DNA from: Neobacillus sp. YX16
GTDB lineage: Bacteria > Bacillota > Bacilli > Bacillales > Cytobacillaceae
Reading direction: 5' to 3'
DNA length: 64,000 nt
Assembly: GCF_030123505.1 (NCBI RefSeq)
Contig: NZ_CP126115.1
Location: forward strand, 6,028,001-6,092,000
Shown: positions 8,252 through 22,802 of the stretch, piece by piece
Position numbering within the stretch: position 1 is the stretch's first letter
How the letters are laid out: every line of letters starts with the position of its first letter
Made by a program: the position numbers and the translations under genes
The notes under the pieces: generated by a model
Databases searched by the model: none
Told to the model about the DNA's origin: nothing
The model's input: only the letters and a program-made list of their open reading frames with translations

Positions 8252-9154
8252 TTATCCTTTTACACTGCCGTCGGCTAATCCGCGGACAAAGTATTTCTGC
8301 ATTAACATAAAGACCACTATCAATGGCAGCGCTGAGATTACCAAGCCAGCCATTAACACTCCCCAATTCGTATTAAGCGCATCTTTAAACACTAGCAGGC
8401 CAGATGTAATCGGCTTGACCCCTTCGGTCTGAATAAAGATTAATGAGAATAAAAACTCATTCCAAGCGTAATAAGCGGTTAAGATCACACCTGTGAACAA
8501 AATGGGTTTACTCATCGGTAAAAATATTCTTCCAAATACATCTAAAGTTGTTGCCCCGTCTAGGTAAGCTGACTCTTCAAGCTCCTTAGGAATTGATAGG
8601 AAAAAGGAGCGAATTAACAAGACGGTTAATGGAATCCGATAGGCAGTAAAGGTTAAGATCAATGCCCAATGCGTATCAAAAATCCCCATTTGCTGAATTA
8701 ATTCATAAAGCGGAATTAAACTGCTCTGCGGCGAAAACATCAAACCTGCTGAGACAAATAGCAACAGAAATTTCCCGCCTTTGATTTGAAAGCGCGTCAA
8801 TCCAAACGCACACAACGCACTGATTAACACCGTCAATAAACAGGTTCCTACCGTAATGATTACGCTATTGATAAAATAGCTTGAAACACCCTGCTGCCAT
8901 GCTGTTGCATAATTGGAAAACAACCATTCCTTCGGCAGTCCCCAGCTATCATTAAAAATGTCTGCCGTATTTTTAAAAGAATTGATCACCATCCAAAATA
9001 ACGGATAGGCAATCGCAATAAAATAAAGGAGGAGGAAAACAAAGATTAGTCCGACAACGACTGGCGTGCCTGGTTTACGTAATTTTGACTTCAACGTGAT
9101 AGGTGACAGCTTTACTTCCGGGCTGCTCACAACCTCTGACTCTACCGGCTTCAT
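8252..9154 (-). CDS. ABC transporter permease, FrlM-like (sugar/glycated amine uptake)
   Basis: 300 residues, MalG-type inner membrane permease. A hydrophilic N-terminal tail of about 30 residues precedes six predicted membrane segments. The EAA loop that docks the ATPase is at EESAYLDGATTLDVFGRIFL (about 195-214). It is the last gene of the importer unit, three bases after the partner permease. No ATPase gene is present in the cluster, so a shared MsmX-type ATPase encoded elsewhere is probably used, as in B. subtilis frl and other sugar importers. Confidence 0.85.
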   Translation of the reverse strand: MKPVESEVVSSPEVKLSPITLKSKLRKPGTPVVVGLIFVFLLLYFIAIAYPLFWMVINSFKNTADIFNDSWGLPKEWLFSNYATAWQQGVSSYFINSVIITVGTCLLTVLISALCAFGLTRFQIKGGKFLLLFVSAGLMFSPQSSLIPLYELIQQMGIFDTHWALILTFTAYRIPLTVLLIRSFFLSIPKELEESAYLDGATTLDVFGRIFLPMSKPILFTGVILTAYYAWNEFLFSLIFIQTEGVKPITSGLLVFKDALNTNWGVLMAGLVISALPLIVVFMLMQKYFVRGLADGSVKG

Positions 9155-9157
9155 TTT

Positions 9158-10033
9158 TTACTCCTCCCCCGTTTTTAAGACCTTATTCTGGACAAAATAA
9201 AAGATTAGCGTAATCCCCAAAATCACATTGGCAATCGCTGAGGCATACCCTGGTTCACTATCAATGAACGCTTTCTGATAAAGATATGTACTAAAGACTT
9301 GTGATGAGTTAGCAGGACCACCACTCGTTAATACATATACTTCACTAAACACTAAGAACGATCCTGTAACTGTATAGATTAATAACACAAAGGTCATTTC
9401 TTTTACTTGCGGAACTGTTATGCTGAAAAAGGTACGGAGTTTTCCAGCTCCGTCGATGGTAGCTGCTTCATATAACTCTCCAGGAACTTTTTGGACTGCT
9501 AGCACAAACAGCATGACAGCATACCCGATACTCTGCCACTGCGACACAAAAATAACGGCGAAGATTGCTGTTTTTGGATTCCCGAGCCATCCCTCTGCCC
9601 ATTCTCCTAAACCGATTGCTCGTAAAAAACTATTTAGTAAACCTACTTCAGGGTTATAGATAAAACTAAAGAGAATCCCAATTACCGTCATCGAAATCAA
9701 GACTGGTATAAAAAAGGTTGTCCGAAAGAAGGTAGAAAACCTCCTGAATACTTTGTCTTCTAAGATGGCAGCAATCACTAATCCAAGCCCAACTTGAAGT
9801 ACAACGGAGATCACAGCATAGAAAAGATTGTTCTTCAGCACGGTGTAAAAGACAGGATCTTTAAAGAGACGTGTGTAATTTTCGACTGATACAAAGCTTC
9901 TATCTAAAGTAAACGGATTCCATTCATAAAAACCATTTACTAAATTTCGAACTAATGGATAGTAAACAAATAAGGAAAGCATAAGTAAAGCTGGTGCAAT
10001 ATATAATATCGGGATGATCCGTGTTCTGCGCAT
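9158..10033 (-). CDS. ABC transporter permease, FrlN-like
   Basis: 291 residues, MalF-type permease with six predicted membrane segments beginning IIPILYIAPALLMLSLFVYY. The EAA motif is YEAATIDGAGKLRTFFSITV near residue 190. It pairs with the permease at 8252 and with the binding protein at 10126. An unusually strong stem-loop (10055-10112) separates it from the binding-protein gene, consistent with lower permease than binding-protein expression. The family is certain; the substrate follows from the neighbouring deglycases and kinase. Confidence 0.85.
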   Translation of the reverse strand: MRRTRIIPILYIAPALLMLSLFVYYPLVRNLVNGFYEWNPFTLDRSFVSVENYTRLFKDPVFYTVLKNNLFYAVISVVLQVGLGLVIAAILEDKVFRRFSTFFRTTFFIPVLISMTVIGILFSFIYNPEVGLLNSFLRAIGLGEWAEGWLGNPKTAIFAVIFVSQWQSIGYAVMLFVLAVQKVPGELYEAATIDGAGKLRTFFSITVPQVKEMTFVLLIYTVTGSFLVFSEVYVLTSGGPANSSQVFSTYLYQKAFIDSEPGYASAIANVILGITLIFYFVQNKVLKTGEE

Positions 10034-10054
10034 TTATACCCCTCCCATCAAACA

Positions 10055-10112
10055 TCTATTAAAAGTCGGTTTATAGGAAACTATCTATCTTACAAACCGA
10101 CCATTTAATAGA
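10055..10112 (-). promoter_or_regulatory. Intercistronic stem-loop between binding protein and permease genes
   Basis: Arms 10055-10074 and 10092-10112 are complementary almost throughout (TCTATTAAA...GTCGGTTT against AAACCGAC...TTTAATAGA). No T tract follows on the minus strand, so it looks like an mRNA-stabilising or processing hairpin rather than a full terminator. Confidence 0.65.
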
Positions 10113-10125
10113 CTTCATCTTTCTC

Positions 10126-11400
10126 CTAATTTTTCACTTGTTTTGCTGCCTCTTGAACACTCTTCATTACTTCTTCTGGTGTCATCGTACCGCCTAACAT
10201 CGCTTGAACACCGTCACCATATGGTTTAAACACTCGGCTGTCTAATGCGCTATCGGCCCAAATTAACATATCTCCTGCTTCGATAATCATATCCATAGCC
10301 TTCACTTCTTGTTCACTTGCTGTATTTTCATTTACGGCACCCTCAACGGTACTAGCAAAACCGGTATCCTTGATTAACTTTTCACCATTTGCTTTTGACG
10401 TTAAAAACTTCAAGAATTTCATTGCCTCTTCAGGATGTGCTGATTTCTTCGTTACCATAAATCCTTCAGGAGCACCGATTATTCCTTCTTGGTCACCCTT
10501 TGCTCCCTCGATGGTTGGAACTTTGAAGGAACTCCATTCAAACGGAGCATCATCTAAGAAAGAAATTTCAAGCGTTTCTAAGAGGATTACTCCTGCTTTA
10601 CCGCCAATGAATAAGTTTCTTGTTTCATCATGTGCCGACGCGTTTGGATTTTCATTTAAATATGGTTTTAATTCGTTCAGCTTCTCTAAGGCTTCCACAT
10701 AACCAGGGTCTGTGAACTCTGCACCTTGGTAACTAAAATCCTTATCCAATACTTCACTAGGAACTGTTCTTTGGTTTAATGCCGTTACATAGTGTGCAGC
10801 AGCCCAAGGAGATTTGTTACCTAAGATTAATGGAGTTGTACCACTATCTTTAAGTGTTTCAAGTACTGTGATGAACTCATCCCAAGTAGTTGGGGCCTTA
10901 AGATTTAACTTATCAAAAACCTCTTTGTTGTAGAAAAATAACTTACTGTCGGTAAAAAGTGGTACGCCGTACACTTTTCCATCCTTTTTGAAGTGTTCCA
11001 CTTGTGACTCAATTAATTGGCCAGACCACTCAGTATCAGCTGCATAGTATTCTGATAGATCTAACGCCACACCATCACGGATAAACTTCTCACCATATTC
11101 TCCTACCCAGCTAAAGAAAATATCTGGGGGATTCTTACTGCCAAGAATGACATTCGCCTTTTGTTTGTAATCATCATTTAACGCTGTTACTTCTTCAACA
11201 TTAATATCAGGATTCTGTTTTTCAAACTCTGCAATAATTTGTTTGTAATAAGATTTATACGGCTCATTCGGCCAACGGTGGAAAAAGGTAATCGTTGTTT
11301 TTCCATCTTCTGATTTTGAATTAGAGCTCTGTGATGAACATCCTATTAATAATGACATTACTACTAAAATACTGATTGCTAGAGTAAACCATCGTTTCAC
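10126..11400 (-). CDS. Extracellular solute-binding lipoprotein of the sugar ABC importer, FrlO-like
   Basis: 424 residues, family 1 solute-binding protein. A lipoprotein signal peptide ends in the lipobox LLIGC, so the mature protein is anchored by its cysteine outside the membrane; a serine/lysine-rich linker follows. The family hallmark DIFFSWVGEYGEKFI and the C-terminal APEGFMVTKKSAHPEEAMKF are present. GTG 11400 is preferred because GGGGGG lies 7 bases upstream; ATG 11406 abuts that tract. First gene of the importer unit, under an operator-bearing promoter (11531-11562) and a cre-like site (11444). Confidence 0.85.
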   Translation of the reverse strand: MKRWFTLAISILVVMSLLIGCSSQSSNSKSEDGKTTITFFHRWPNEPYKSYYKQIIAEFEKQNPDINVEEVTALNDDYKQKANVILGSKNPPDIFFSWVGEYGEKFIRDGVALDLSEYYAADTEWSGQLIESQVEHFKKDGKVYGVPLFTDSKLFFYNKEVFDKLNLKAPTTWDEFITVLETLKDSGTTPLILGNKSPWAAAHYVTALNQRTVPSEVLDKDFSYQGAEFTDPGYVEALEKLNELKPYLNENPNASAHDETRNLFIGGKAGVILLETLEISFLDDAPFEWSSFKVPTIEGAKGDQEGIIGAPEGFMVTKKSAHPEEAMKFLKFLTSKANGEKLIKDTGFASTVEGAVNENTASEQEVKAMDMIIEAGDMLIWADSALDSRVFKPYGDGVQAMLGGTMTPEEVMKSVQEAAKQVKN

Positions 11401-11443
11401 AAACATACCCCCCAATATTTCTTCTTGTTTTTGAAAGAAAGCT

Positions 11444-11457
11444 ATAAAGCGCTTACA
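11444..11457 (-). promoter_or_regulatory. cre-like site (CcpA) before the importer operon
   Basis: Minus strand TGTAAGCGCTTTAT fits the consensus TGWAANCGNTNWCA except for the last two bases. It lies between the promoter and the binding-protein start, where CcpA would act as a roadblock. Carbon catabolite repression of this sugar importer is plausible. Confidence 0.45.
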
Positions 11458-11530
11458 AGTTATTTTTGTCCCTATCAGCCTCCAGACTAACCTTCAAGAT
11501 GTACTCTTAGATGCCCTGTTGTATTATAAT

Positions 11531-11562
11531 ATGATATTACATTATATAACCTTTTGAGTCAA
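11531..11562 (-). promoter_or_regulatory. Promoter with overlapping FrlR-type operator for the importer operon
   Basis: Minus-strand TTGACT (11557-11562), 17-base spacer, TAATAT (11534-11539). The spacer and -10 contain GTTATATAATGTAATATC, the same operator type as at 8160 and 4951. The remainder of 11563-11741 is AT-rich with nothing further that I can support. Confidence 0.6.
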
Positions 11563-11741
11563 TATCTAAATTGGGGGAACTTTCAAACTATTTTCATTAC
11601 ATGAAGGCAAAGACTAAAATGGACTCACCTTTTTCAATATAGGTATTCTACGATAATTCATTATTAGCCTAAGTTACCATAAATTCAACCATAGGAATAG
11701 ATGAAATATTATCTAATTAATAATTTTATTTTTAAAAACAC

Positions 11742-11774
11742 AAAAAACCCCTACCAGTCCGTCGACCAGCAGGG
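11742..11774 (-). terminator. Intrinsic terminator of the atp operon
   Basis: Minus strand: an 11-bp stem (11764-11774 with 11750-11760, three G-U pairs) with a 4-base loop, then six T. It lies 16 bases after the atpC stop. Confidence 0.8.
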
Positions 11775-11789
11775 ATTTGATCATAACTA

Positions 11790-12203
<414 letters not shown>

Positions 12204-12221
12204 TTACCCTCCTGGTCCGTA

Positions 12222-13667
<1,446 letters not shown>

Positions 13668-13812
13668 TCACAAACCCCTTTTTTAAAAGGAACCTGTGAA
13701 TCACACTTAACACGTTATAGTCCTGATATGTAGTCGGGAACGATGAACTCATTCCCGTCCAGCAGAACTTATCAAAGCCCCTAAACGGGGTTCATTTTTA
13801 AAAATATAGATT

Positions 13813-14676
<864 letters not shown>

Positions 14677-14719
14677 TCACCACCCTCATTCAAAGAATGT
14701 TTTGGGATTTAAGGGGAGG

Positions 14720-14764
14720 TTTTAGGGTAACAGGCACTGCAAAACCGTGCCTGTCACCCTAAAA
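14720..14764. repeat. Dispersed palindrome with GTGCCTGT core, inside the atp operon
   Basis: Arms 14720-14737 and 14747-14764 are inverted repeats matching 17 of 18, with a 9-base loop. The core GTGCCTGTCACC recurs at 59759-59770 and 63681-63692. On the transcript it would form a strong hairpin between atpA and atpG, without a T tract. Confidence 0.75.
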
Positions 14765-14803
14765 CATTAACCCTATCCATCCCTACCAATTGTCAGACCC
14801 TAC

Positions 14804-17438
<2,635 letters not shown>

Positions 17439-17471
17439 CTATATATCAGTCGAAATAATTGTCGAAATCAA

Positions 17472-17535
17472 TCGTTTATGAACACTAATGAACATAAACG
17501 AATGGCGAAGGTTCTCACGAATGATCTTCGCCATT
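17472..17535 (-). promoter_or_regulatory. Two tandem stem-loops between atpE and atpF
   Basis: Perfect stems 17472-17480 with 17493-17501 (9 bp) and 17501-17510 with 17526-17535 (10 bp, AATGGCGAAG/CTTCGCCATT). Neither is followed by a T tract on the minus strand. They lie 26 bases after the atpE stop, where they could protect atpE mRNA and limit read-through, helping the high c-subunit stoichiometry. Confidence 0.6.
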
Positions 17536-17560
17536 TATTTGAACACTTTGAAGCGTTCGA

Positions 17561-18565
<1,005 letters not shown>

Positions 18566-18582
18566 TCACCTCGCTTCCCCCG

Positions 18583-18957
18583 CTATTTATCTGAATAGAA
18601 ATTGTGGATAAAAAAATCTATCATAATGACAATGTAGGATGTCATTAATCCTATAACCACACTAATGAGGTGAAATTGCTCAGGATACCTCAAAGTGATG
18701 ACAATCGCTAGAGCTGCGGTTGCCATTCGTGAAAAAGATCCAAGTGAACGAATTTGTCTTCCTTCAGTTGCCGCTTGACCAAATTTGTCGATTTTTCGTG
18801 CCATCAACCACAAATTAAAGAGGCTCAAACTTGTCCCAAGAATCAATCCAAGAAAGATTGATTGATGCGCAGTGAACCCCCAACCAAGCACATAAAAAGA
18901 CAATATGAAAAACATCCACTTTCGTTGTCGGACATACATTGTTTGAAATTCTGGCAT
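18583..18957 (-). CDS. atpI: ATP synthase protein I (AtpI)
   Basis: About 124 residues with four predicted membrane helices; a helper in assembly of the c ring. ATG 18957 is 12 bases after AGGAG, slightly long. The frame stays open further upstream across the end of atpZ, but without a better ribosome site. Sequence conservation in this family is low, so the call rests partly on position at the head of the atp operon. Confidence 0.88.
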   Translation of the reverse strand: MPEFQTMYVRQRKWMFFILSFYVLGWGFTAHQSIFLGLILGTSLSLFNLWLMARKIDKFGQAATEGRQIRSLGSFSRMATAALAIVITLRYPEQFHLISVVIGLMTSYIVIMIDFFIHNFYSDK

Positions 18958-18964
18958 GGTTGGT

Positions 18965-19186
18965 TTAATCTCCTGAATTGAACTTGCGAATTGTAACAAG
19001 CATCGAGTAAATACCGGCCGCTAAACCAATAAACAATCCAACTATTAAGAAAATTGGCTCTGTACCCCACTGCTTATCCAGCCATCTGCCTGCAAAAATA
19101 CCGATAAGAATGGATCCCACAAGAGCTGCAAGAATAGCGGACATTAGGGCATATGCTTTGAACGGATTGCGGTTTTCATTACGCAT
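18965..19186 (-). CDS. atpZ: AtpZ/AtpI family protein
   Basis: 73 residues, two hydrophobic helices (about 13-30 and 43-62) flanking RWLDKQWGTEPIFL. Proteins of this type precede atpI in alkaliphilic and other Bacillus atp operons and have been linked to magnesium/calcium handling. First gene of the operon, seven bases upstream of atpI, 5' leader of about 120 bases. Confidence 0.85.
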   Translation of the reverse strand: MRNENRNPFKAYALMSAILAALVGSILIGIFAGRWLDKQWGTEPIFLIVGLFIGLAAGIYSMLVTIRKFNSGD

Positions 19187-19312
19187 ACTATCGCATCCTC
19201 ACCTTTAGAGAATACAATCAAAAAACGAGGTTATGTACAAAAAGAAGATATGTAGAATTTCTGAGGATTCTGTCGATTTATGTGAAAACCCTCTCATTTT
19301 ACATCCTTTGTT

Positions 19313-19341
19313 AGCATACAATAGCGATTCTGCAAAGTCAA
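19313..19341 (-). promoter_or_regulatory. Probable sigma-A promoter of the atp operon
   Basis: Minus strand TTGACT (19336-19341), 17-base spacer, TATGCT (19313-19318). It is the best match in the 324-base gap between the S8 protease gene and atpZ. The rest of that gap holds a small inverted repeat ACACTA/TAGTGT (19407-19424) and no gene that I can support. Confidence 0.55.
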
Positions 19342-19510
19342 TGGATTTACGTGAAATTACGTACAAACTATCCTGAGTAATTTCTTCCATTTGGAAGTTT
19401 TAGTTAACACTATAATTGTAGTGTAATTCGCCGGTAGTTTTATGTTGAAATTGTGACCATTTTGTGAACAAATTGACCAGGAGTGGCGGATCACACCACC
19501 CCATTCTAAT

Positions 19511-21697
19511 TTATCTTACTGCTGATCCAATGACGAGCATGGTTTCTATAAAATCTTCTTTCCCTGCCTTTTTGGCAAACACCTTGGCAAGATAGGTTCC
19601 TTCAGGCGGGAGGTTCTCCGCCGTGATCACCTTGCTGACCAATCCTTTCTTTACATTTTGATTGCTGTCTAAAAAGCCAACGAAGCGGAAATCATCTGGA
19701 TTGAAAAGGGCGATTCCAAACTCCTCTGCCCCACCCGGCAGGTAGACCTCATAACGGTACGTTCCCTGCTGGTCGCCATCCTTAAAATCAAATCCCATTA
19801 CCCTCGGGTAATTCGGCTCCTCAAGCACATAGATATAGGGAATTTGTATGGAATTGGCTCCAGCTTGAATGGTTAAATACCCATCATGTATCTTCCCCTT
19901 TAACTCTACAGGGTTCACTTTTAGTTCAAGCTTCGCGTCTCGAGTTTCACCTGGTTGCAGTGTAAAAGCCAGTGGAAAGTGCCATTCTAGACCATCTGCA
20001 TGCTTGGGTATGTCGAAGGTATAGCGCACGGGTTTCTCACTTAGATTCTCAACATGCAAAAATGCTTTGTGCGTATCCCCTTCACTCTCAAATTTCCCAA
20101 ATCGGAGAGAACTTGGACTGACAAGTGAGGTGGCTTTCACCGCTTCATTAACCTGAATTCTTCCTGCCCCCTGCTCATACGTGCGGTATGGTTTACCGTT
20201 TTTCACTAACGGTTTGGCTGTATTCATCAGGGCCGCCTTAATTTGATCTGGGGTCCACTCTGGATGTGCCTGTTTAATGAGCGCACACGCCCCCGCCACA
20301 TGGGGTGCTGCCATACTCGTTCCTTGAAGAGATAGATAACCGCCGGGAATCGTCGAATTTATCGCTACCCCTGGTGCAACAATATCTGGCTTGACCTCCC
20401 AAGTGTCCGTAACCGGCCCCCTCGAGCTAAAGTCGGCCAACAAATCCTTTTCCTCTGTCACATCGATTCTCGCTAAGGTATTGGTTTTGTTTTTTAAAAC
20501 CTCCCCCTCTTTCTTTGTAATGGAACCGACCGGAATATCCACCTGAGTTTCCAGATTCCCCATGAACCCGCCGCTCAGGTTATTGTAAATAACAACCGCC
20601 TTTGCCCCTGCCTCACGGGCGTTCTTTACTTTTTCTGTAAAAGTTAATTTCCCTCTTTTAATAAGAACTATTTTTCCCATTACGTCCTTTAATTCTGCTT
20701 TCGTACCGAGCCCGCCATCTACAATCGGAAGGGAGCGGTCCATTGCCCAATTACTTGAGCCCGCCAATGGCTGAATCTTGATTTTATCCCGAATTCCTTC
20801 TATTAGAATGTGAGGGACTTCTAAGGTAGGGGTCGAAGCTCCAACCGATATCGCCTTTGAAGCTGTTCCCGGTGAGCCAACCGTCCAGATATTCGGACCC
20901 GAATTACCCGATGCTGCGACGGCAACAATCCCCTTATCCACCGCTCTATTCAAAGCAAGGGAGATGGGCAGGTCCGGACCGTTAATATCATTTCCAAGCG
21001 AAAGATTCATGATATCGACTTTGTCTTTTATCGCCTGCTCAATTGCCGCAAGCACATTCTCAGTCGTCCCCCCGCCCCCTGGACCTAGGGCACGGTAAGC
21101 GACAATTTTCGCCTCCGGTGCGACTCCCTTTAACTTTCCATTTGCGGCAATAATTCCAGCCACATGGGTGCCATGAACCGTCGCCCTTCCCAGCGTCTTC
21201 GTTTCCATTGGATCAGCATCATTATCCACAAGATCTCGTCCGCCCGCAAAATTCCTTCTCAGGTCAGGATGTGTGTAATCCACACCCGTATCGATGACTC
21301 CGACTGTGATTCCTTTCCCAGTCAACCGGCGGTTTTTTTTATCAAAAAGGCCGCGAATCTCTTCACCGCCAATAATCTTGACGCTTTCCTCCGCCTGCAC
21401 CTTGTACTGATTCACCGGGGAAACACTAATTATTTGTTTGCTGGCCTCCGCCAATTTCTCTATTGATTCCGGATTCCCTTCCACGGAAAAACCATAAATT
21501 GCCTCCTGGAAAACATGGCGTAGATGAATGTCTTTATAGGGCTTTATAAGTTGTTCGATGTCCTGCGGAGATTGCGGTTCTTCAAGAACCACAATGGCAA
21601 TCCGTTCTTTCGGCATCGGTGGTGTATCAAGTGAACGGGCAGAAGTCGCGGTTTGGAGGGAGAAAACGAGTACGAATAAAAGTGTCCATTTTTTCAT
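19511..21697 (-). CDS. Secreted S8 family serine protease (subtilase, Vpr-like)
   Basis: 728 residues. Signal peptide about 1-20, I9-type propeptide (about 31-100), subtilisin domain with catalytic D136 (VIDTGVD), H175 (HGTHVAG) and S461 (GTSMAAPH), oxyanion N265, and an inserted PA domain about 310-410 (GKIVLIKRGKLTFTEKVKNA). A beta-rich C-terminal region of about 200 residues follows. This layout is that of B. subtilis Vpr, though that protein is longer. Its start overlaps the stop of the NERD gene by 4 bases, so it appears to lack its own promoter. Substrate unknown. Confidence 0.9.
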   Translation of the reverse strand: MKKWTLLFVLVFSLQTATSARSLDTPPMPKERIAIVVLEEPQSPQDIEQLIKPYKDIHLRHVFQEAIYGFSVEGNPESIEKLAEASKQIISVSPVNQYKVQAEESVKIIGGEEIRGLFDKKNRRLTGKGITVGVIDTGVDYTHPDLRRNFAGGRDLVDNDADPMETKTLGRATVHGTHVAGIIAANGKLKGVAPEAKIVAYRALGPGGGGTTENVLAAIEQAIKDKVDIMNLSLGNDINGPDLPISLALNRAVDKGIVAVAASGNSGPNIWTVGSPGTASKAISVGASTPTLEVPHILIEGIRDKIKIQPLAGSSNWAMDRSLPIVDGGLGTKAELKDVMGKIVLIKRGKLTFTEKVKNAREAGAKAVVIYNNLSGGFMGNLETQVDIPVGSITKKEGEVLKNKTNTLARIDVTEEKDLLADFSSRGPVTDTWEVKPDIVAPGVAINSTIPGGYLSLQGTSMAAPHVAGACALIKQAHPEWTPDQIKAALMNTAKPLVKNGKPYRTYEQGAGRIQVNEAVKATSLVSPSSLRFGKFESEGDTHKAFLHVENLSEKPVRYTFDIPKHADGLEWHFPLAFTLQPGETRDAKLELKVNPVELKGKIHDGYLTIQAGANSIQIPYIYVLEEPNYPRVMGFDFKDGDQQGTYRYEVYLPGGAEEFGIALFNPDDFRFVGFLDSNQNVKKGLVSKVITAENLPPEGTYLAKVFAKKAGKEDFIETMLVIGSAVR

Positions 21698-22716
21698 ATA
21701 AAAAATTCCCCTTTTTTCATAGAGTTTTCATCGTGAGGGGAAAATATGCAGTTTTTCGGCAGATAGTATTTGGTGCCGCGTTTTTGGCCGGAGGAGGAGA
21801 GATTTAGAGCAAGCAGCATGTATCTAGCTTTTATAGGGGAATCCATCTTTAGAAATTCAGCAAACTGCCTCCTAGTAATGGTTGGACCGTAGAGAAGAAA
21901 ATAATCACTTACGGCTTGTATGTGTGCGGTTTTGGAGGTTTCTTTGCATGTGTTACACCGCCATGATGCTGAAATATACTCCATTGGGTAACATTTGCAT
22001 TTTGTATTCGTACACTGTACACCTGGTATTAAATCAGTTTGGGATAAATTGTATTTTTGAAGAATGTCTGGAATGTAGATATAATGAGCTTTTAAGAGGG
22101 TCTCTGATAAGTGAGTCAGAGTATTTTTTGTAATGCGGGGCTTTTGATACTTTTCTTCAAATTGTCTTATCTTATCAAGCAGCGATTCGGCATAGATAAC
22201 TTTTTGAAAAATTTGTTGATTATCAGGGGTTGTTTCTACAATAGTAGACGTTTTACTAATCACCACTATGTGCTCCACCGGTATCCCCTTAAATTGGTGA
22301 AACTTCAACCAATTATTAAATTGAAGATGGTGCCTTTTCACCTGCTGTAAAGGGTTATCCATCCCTTCTTCTAGGTTATTTAATTCCCTAATCATTAGGT
22401 CTGAGCCCTTTTCAAACTTTAACTTACCGGAAATATTTTTTACTTCGATGATTAATACAAATTTGGAAGATATCAGCAGCACGTCCATCTGGAAGGCTAA
22501 TTTATCCATTAAACGCAATCCATAAAAAATGTAATAATCGCTTTCTGGTAAAAACGATAGATGATAAGCTACATTCAGTTCCCCATAATACCCTTTCAGC
22601 CACGATCGTAAATCCTTTTCTACAATTGGCCTTACTGGGTGCCCTTTTGGCATCCTTCTTAATAAAGCTATGCATTGTTCAGCCTGAACTGAGAGTTTTA
22701 ATTCTAACATGATCAA
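21694..22716 (-). CDS. NERD domain-containing protein
   Basis: About 340 residues. An N-terminal nuclease-related domain (about 40-160) shows the core pattern GELNVAYHL, then QMDVLLISSKFVLIIEVKN, i.e. the E...D...ExK set of restriction-like nucleases. A cysteine cluster near residues 235-260 (CTNTKCKCYP and CNTCK) looks like a zinc ribbon, followed by a helical C-terminus. Bacillus genomes often carry such proteins; their role is not established. TTG 22716 has GAGGTG 6 bases upstream; ATG 22710 is the alternative. It is coupled to the downstream secreted protease. Confidence 0.8.
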   Translation of the reverse strand: MIMLELKLSVQAEQCIALLRRMPKGHPVRPIVEKDLRSWLKGYYGELNVAYHLSFLPESDYYIFYGLRLMDKLAFQMDVLLISSKFVLIIEVKNISGKLKFEKGSDLMIRELNNLEEGMDNPLQQVKRHHLQFNNWLKFHQFKGIPVEHIVVISKTSTIVETTPDNQQIFQKVIYAESLLDKIRQFEEKYQKPRITKNTLTHLSETLLKAHYIYIPDILQKYNLSQTDLIPGVQCTNTKCKCYPMEYISASWRCNTCKETSKTAHIQAVSDYFLLYGPTITRRQFAEFLKMDSPIKARYMLLALNLSSSGQKRGTKYYLPKNCIFSPHDENSMKKGEFFI

Positions 22717-22802
22717 CAAAATCACCTCTTTTTTGAATTAAGAGGGTAATTCTCTACTCATAATAGGTAATCCTGCTTAAAAATTAAGGAGATAAGGTGA
22801 AC

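Noticed and set aside
19205..19390. Small minus-strand frame upstream of atpZ
   Set aside because: It overlaps the predicted atp promoter, lacks a ribosome site and has no recognisable sequence.
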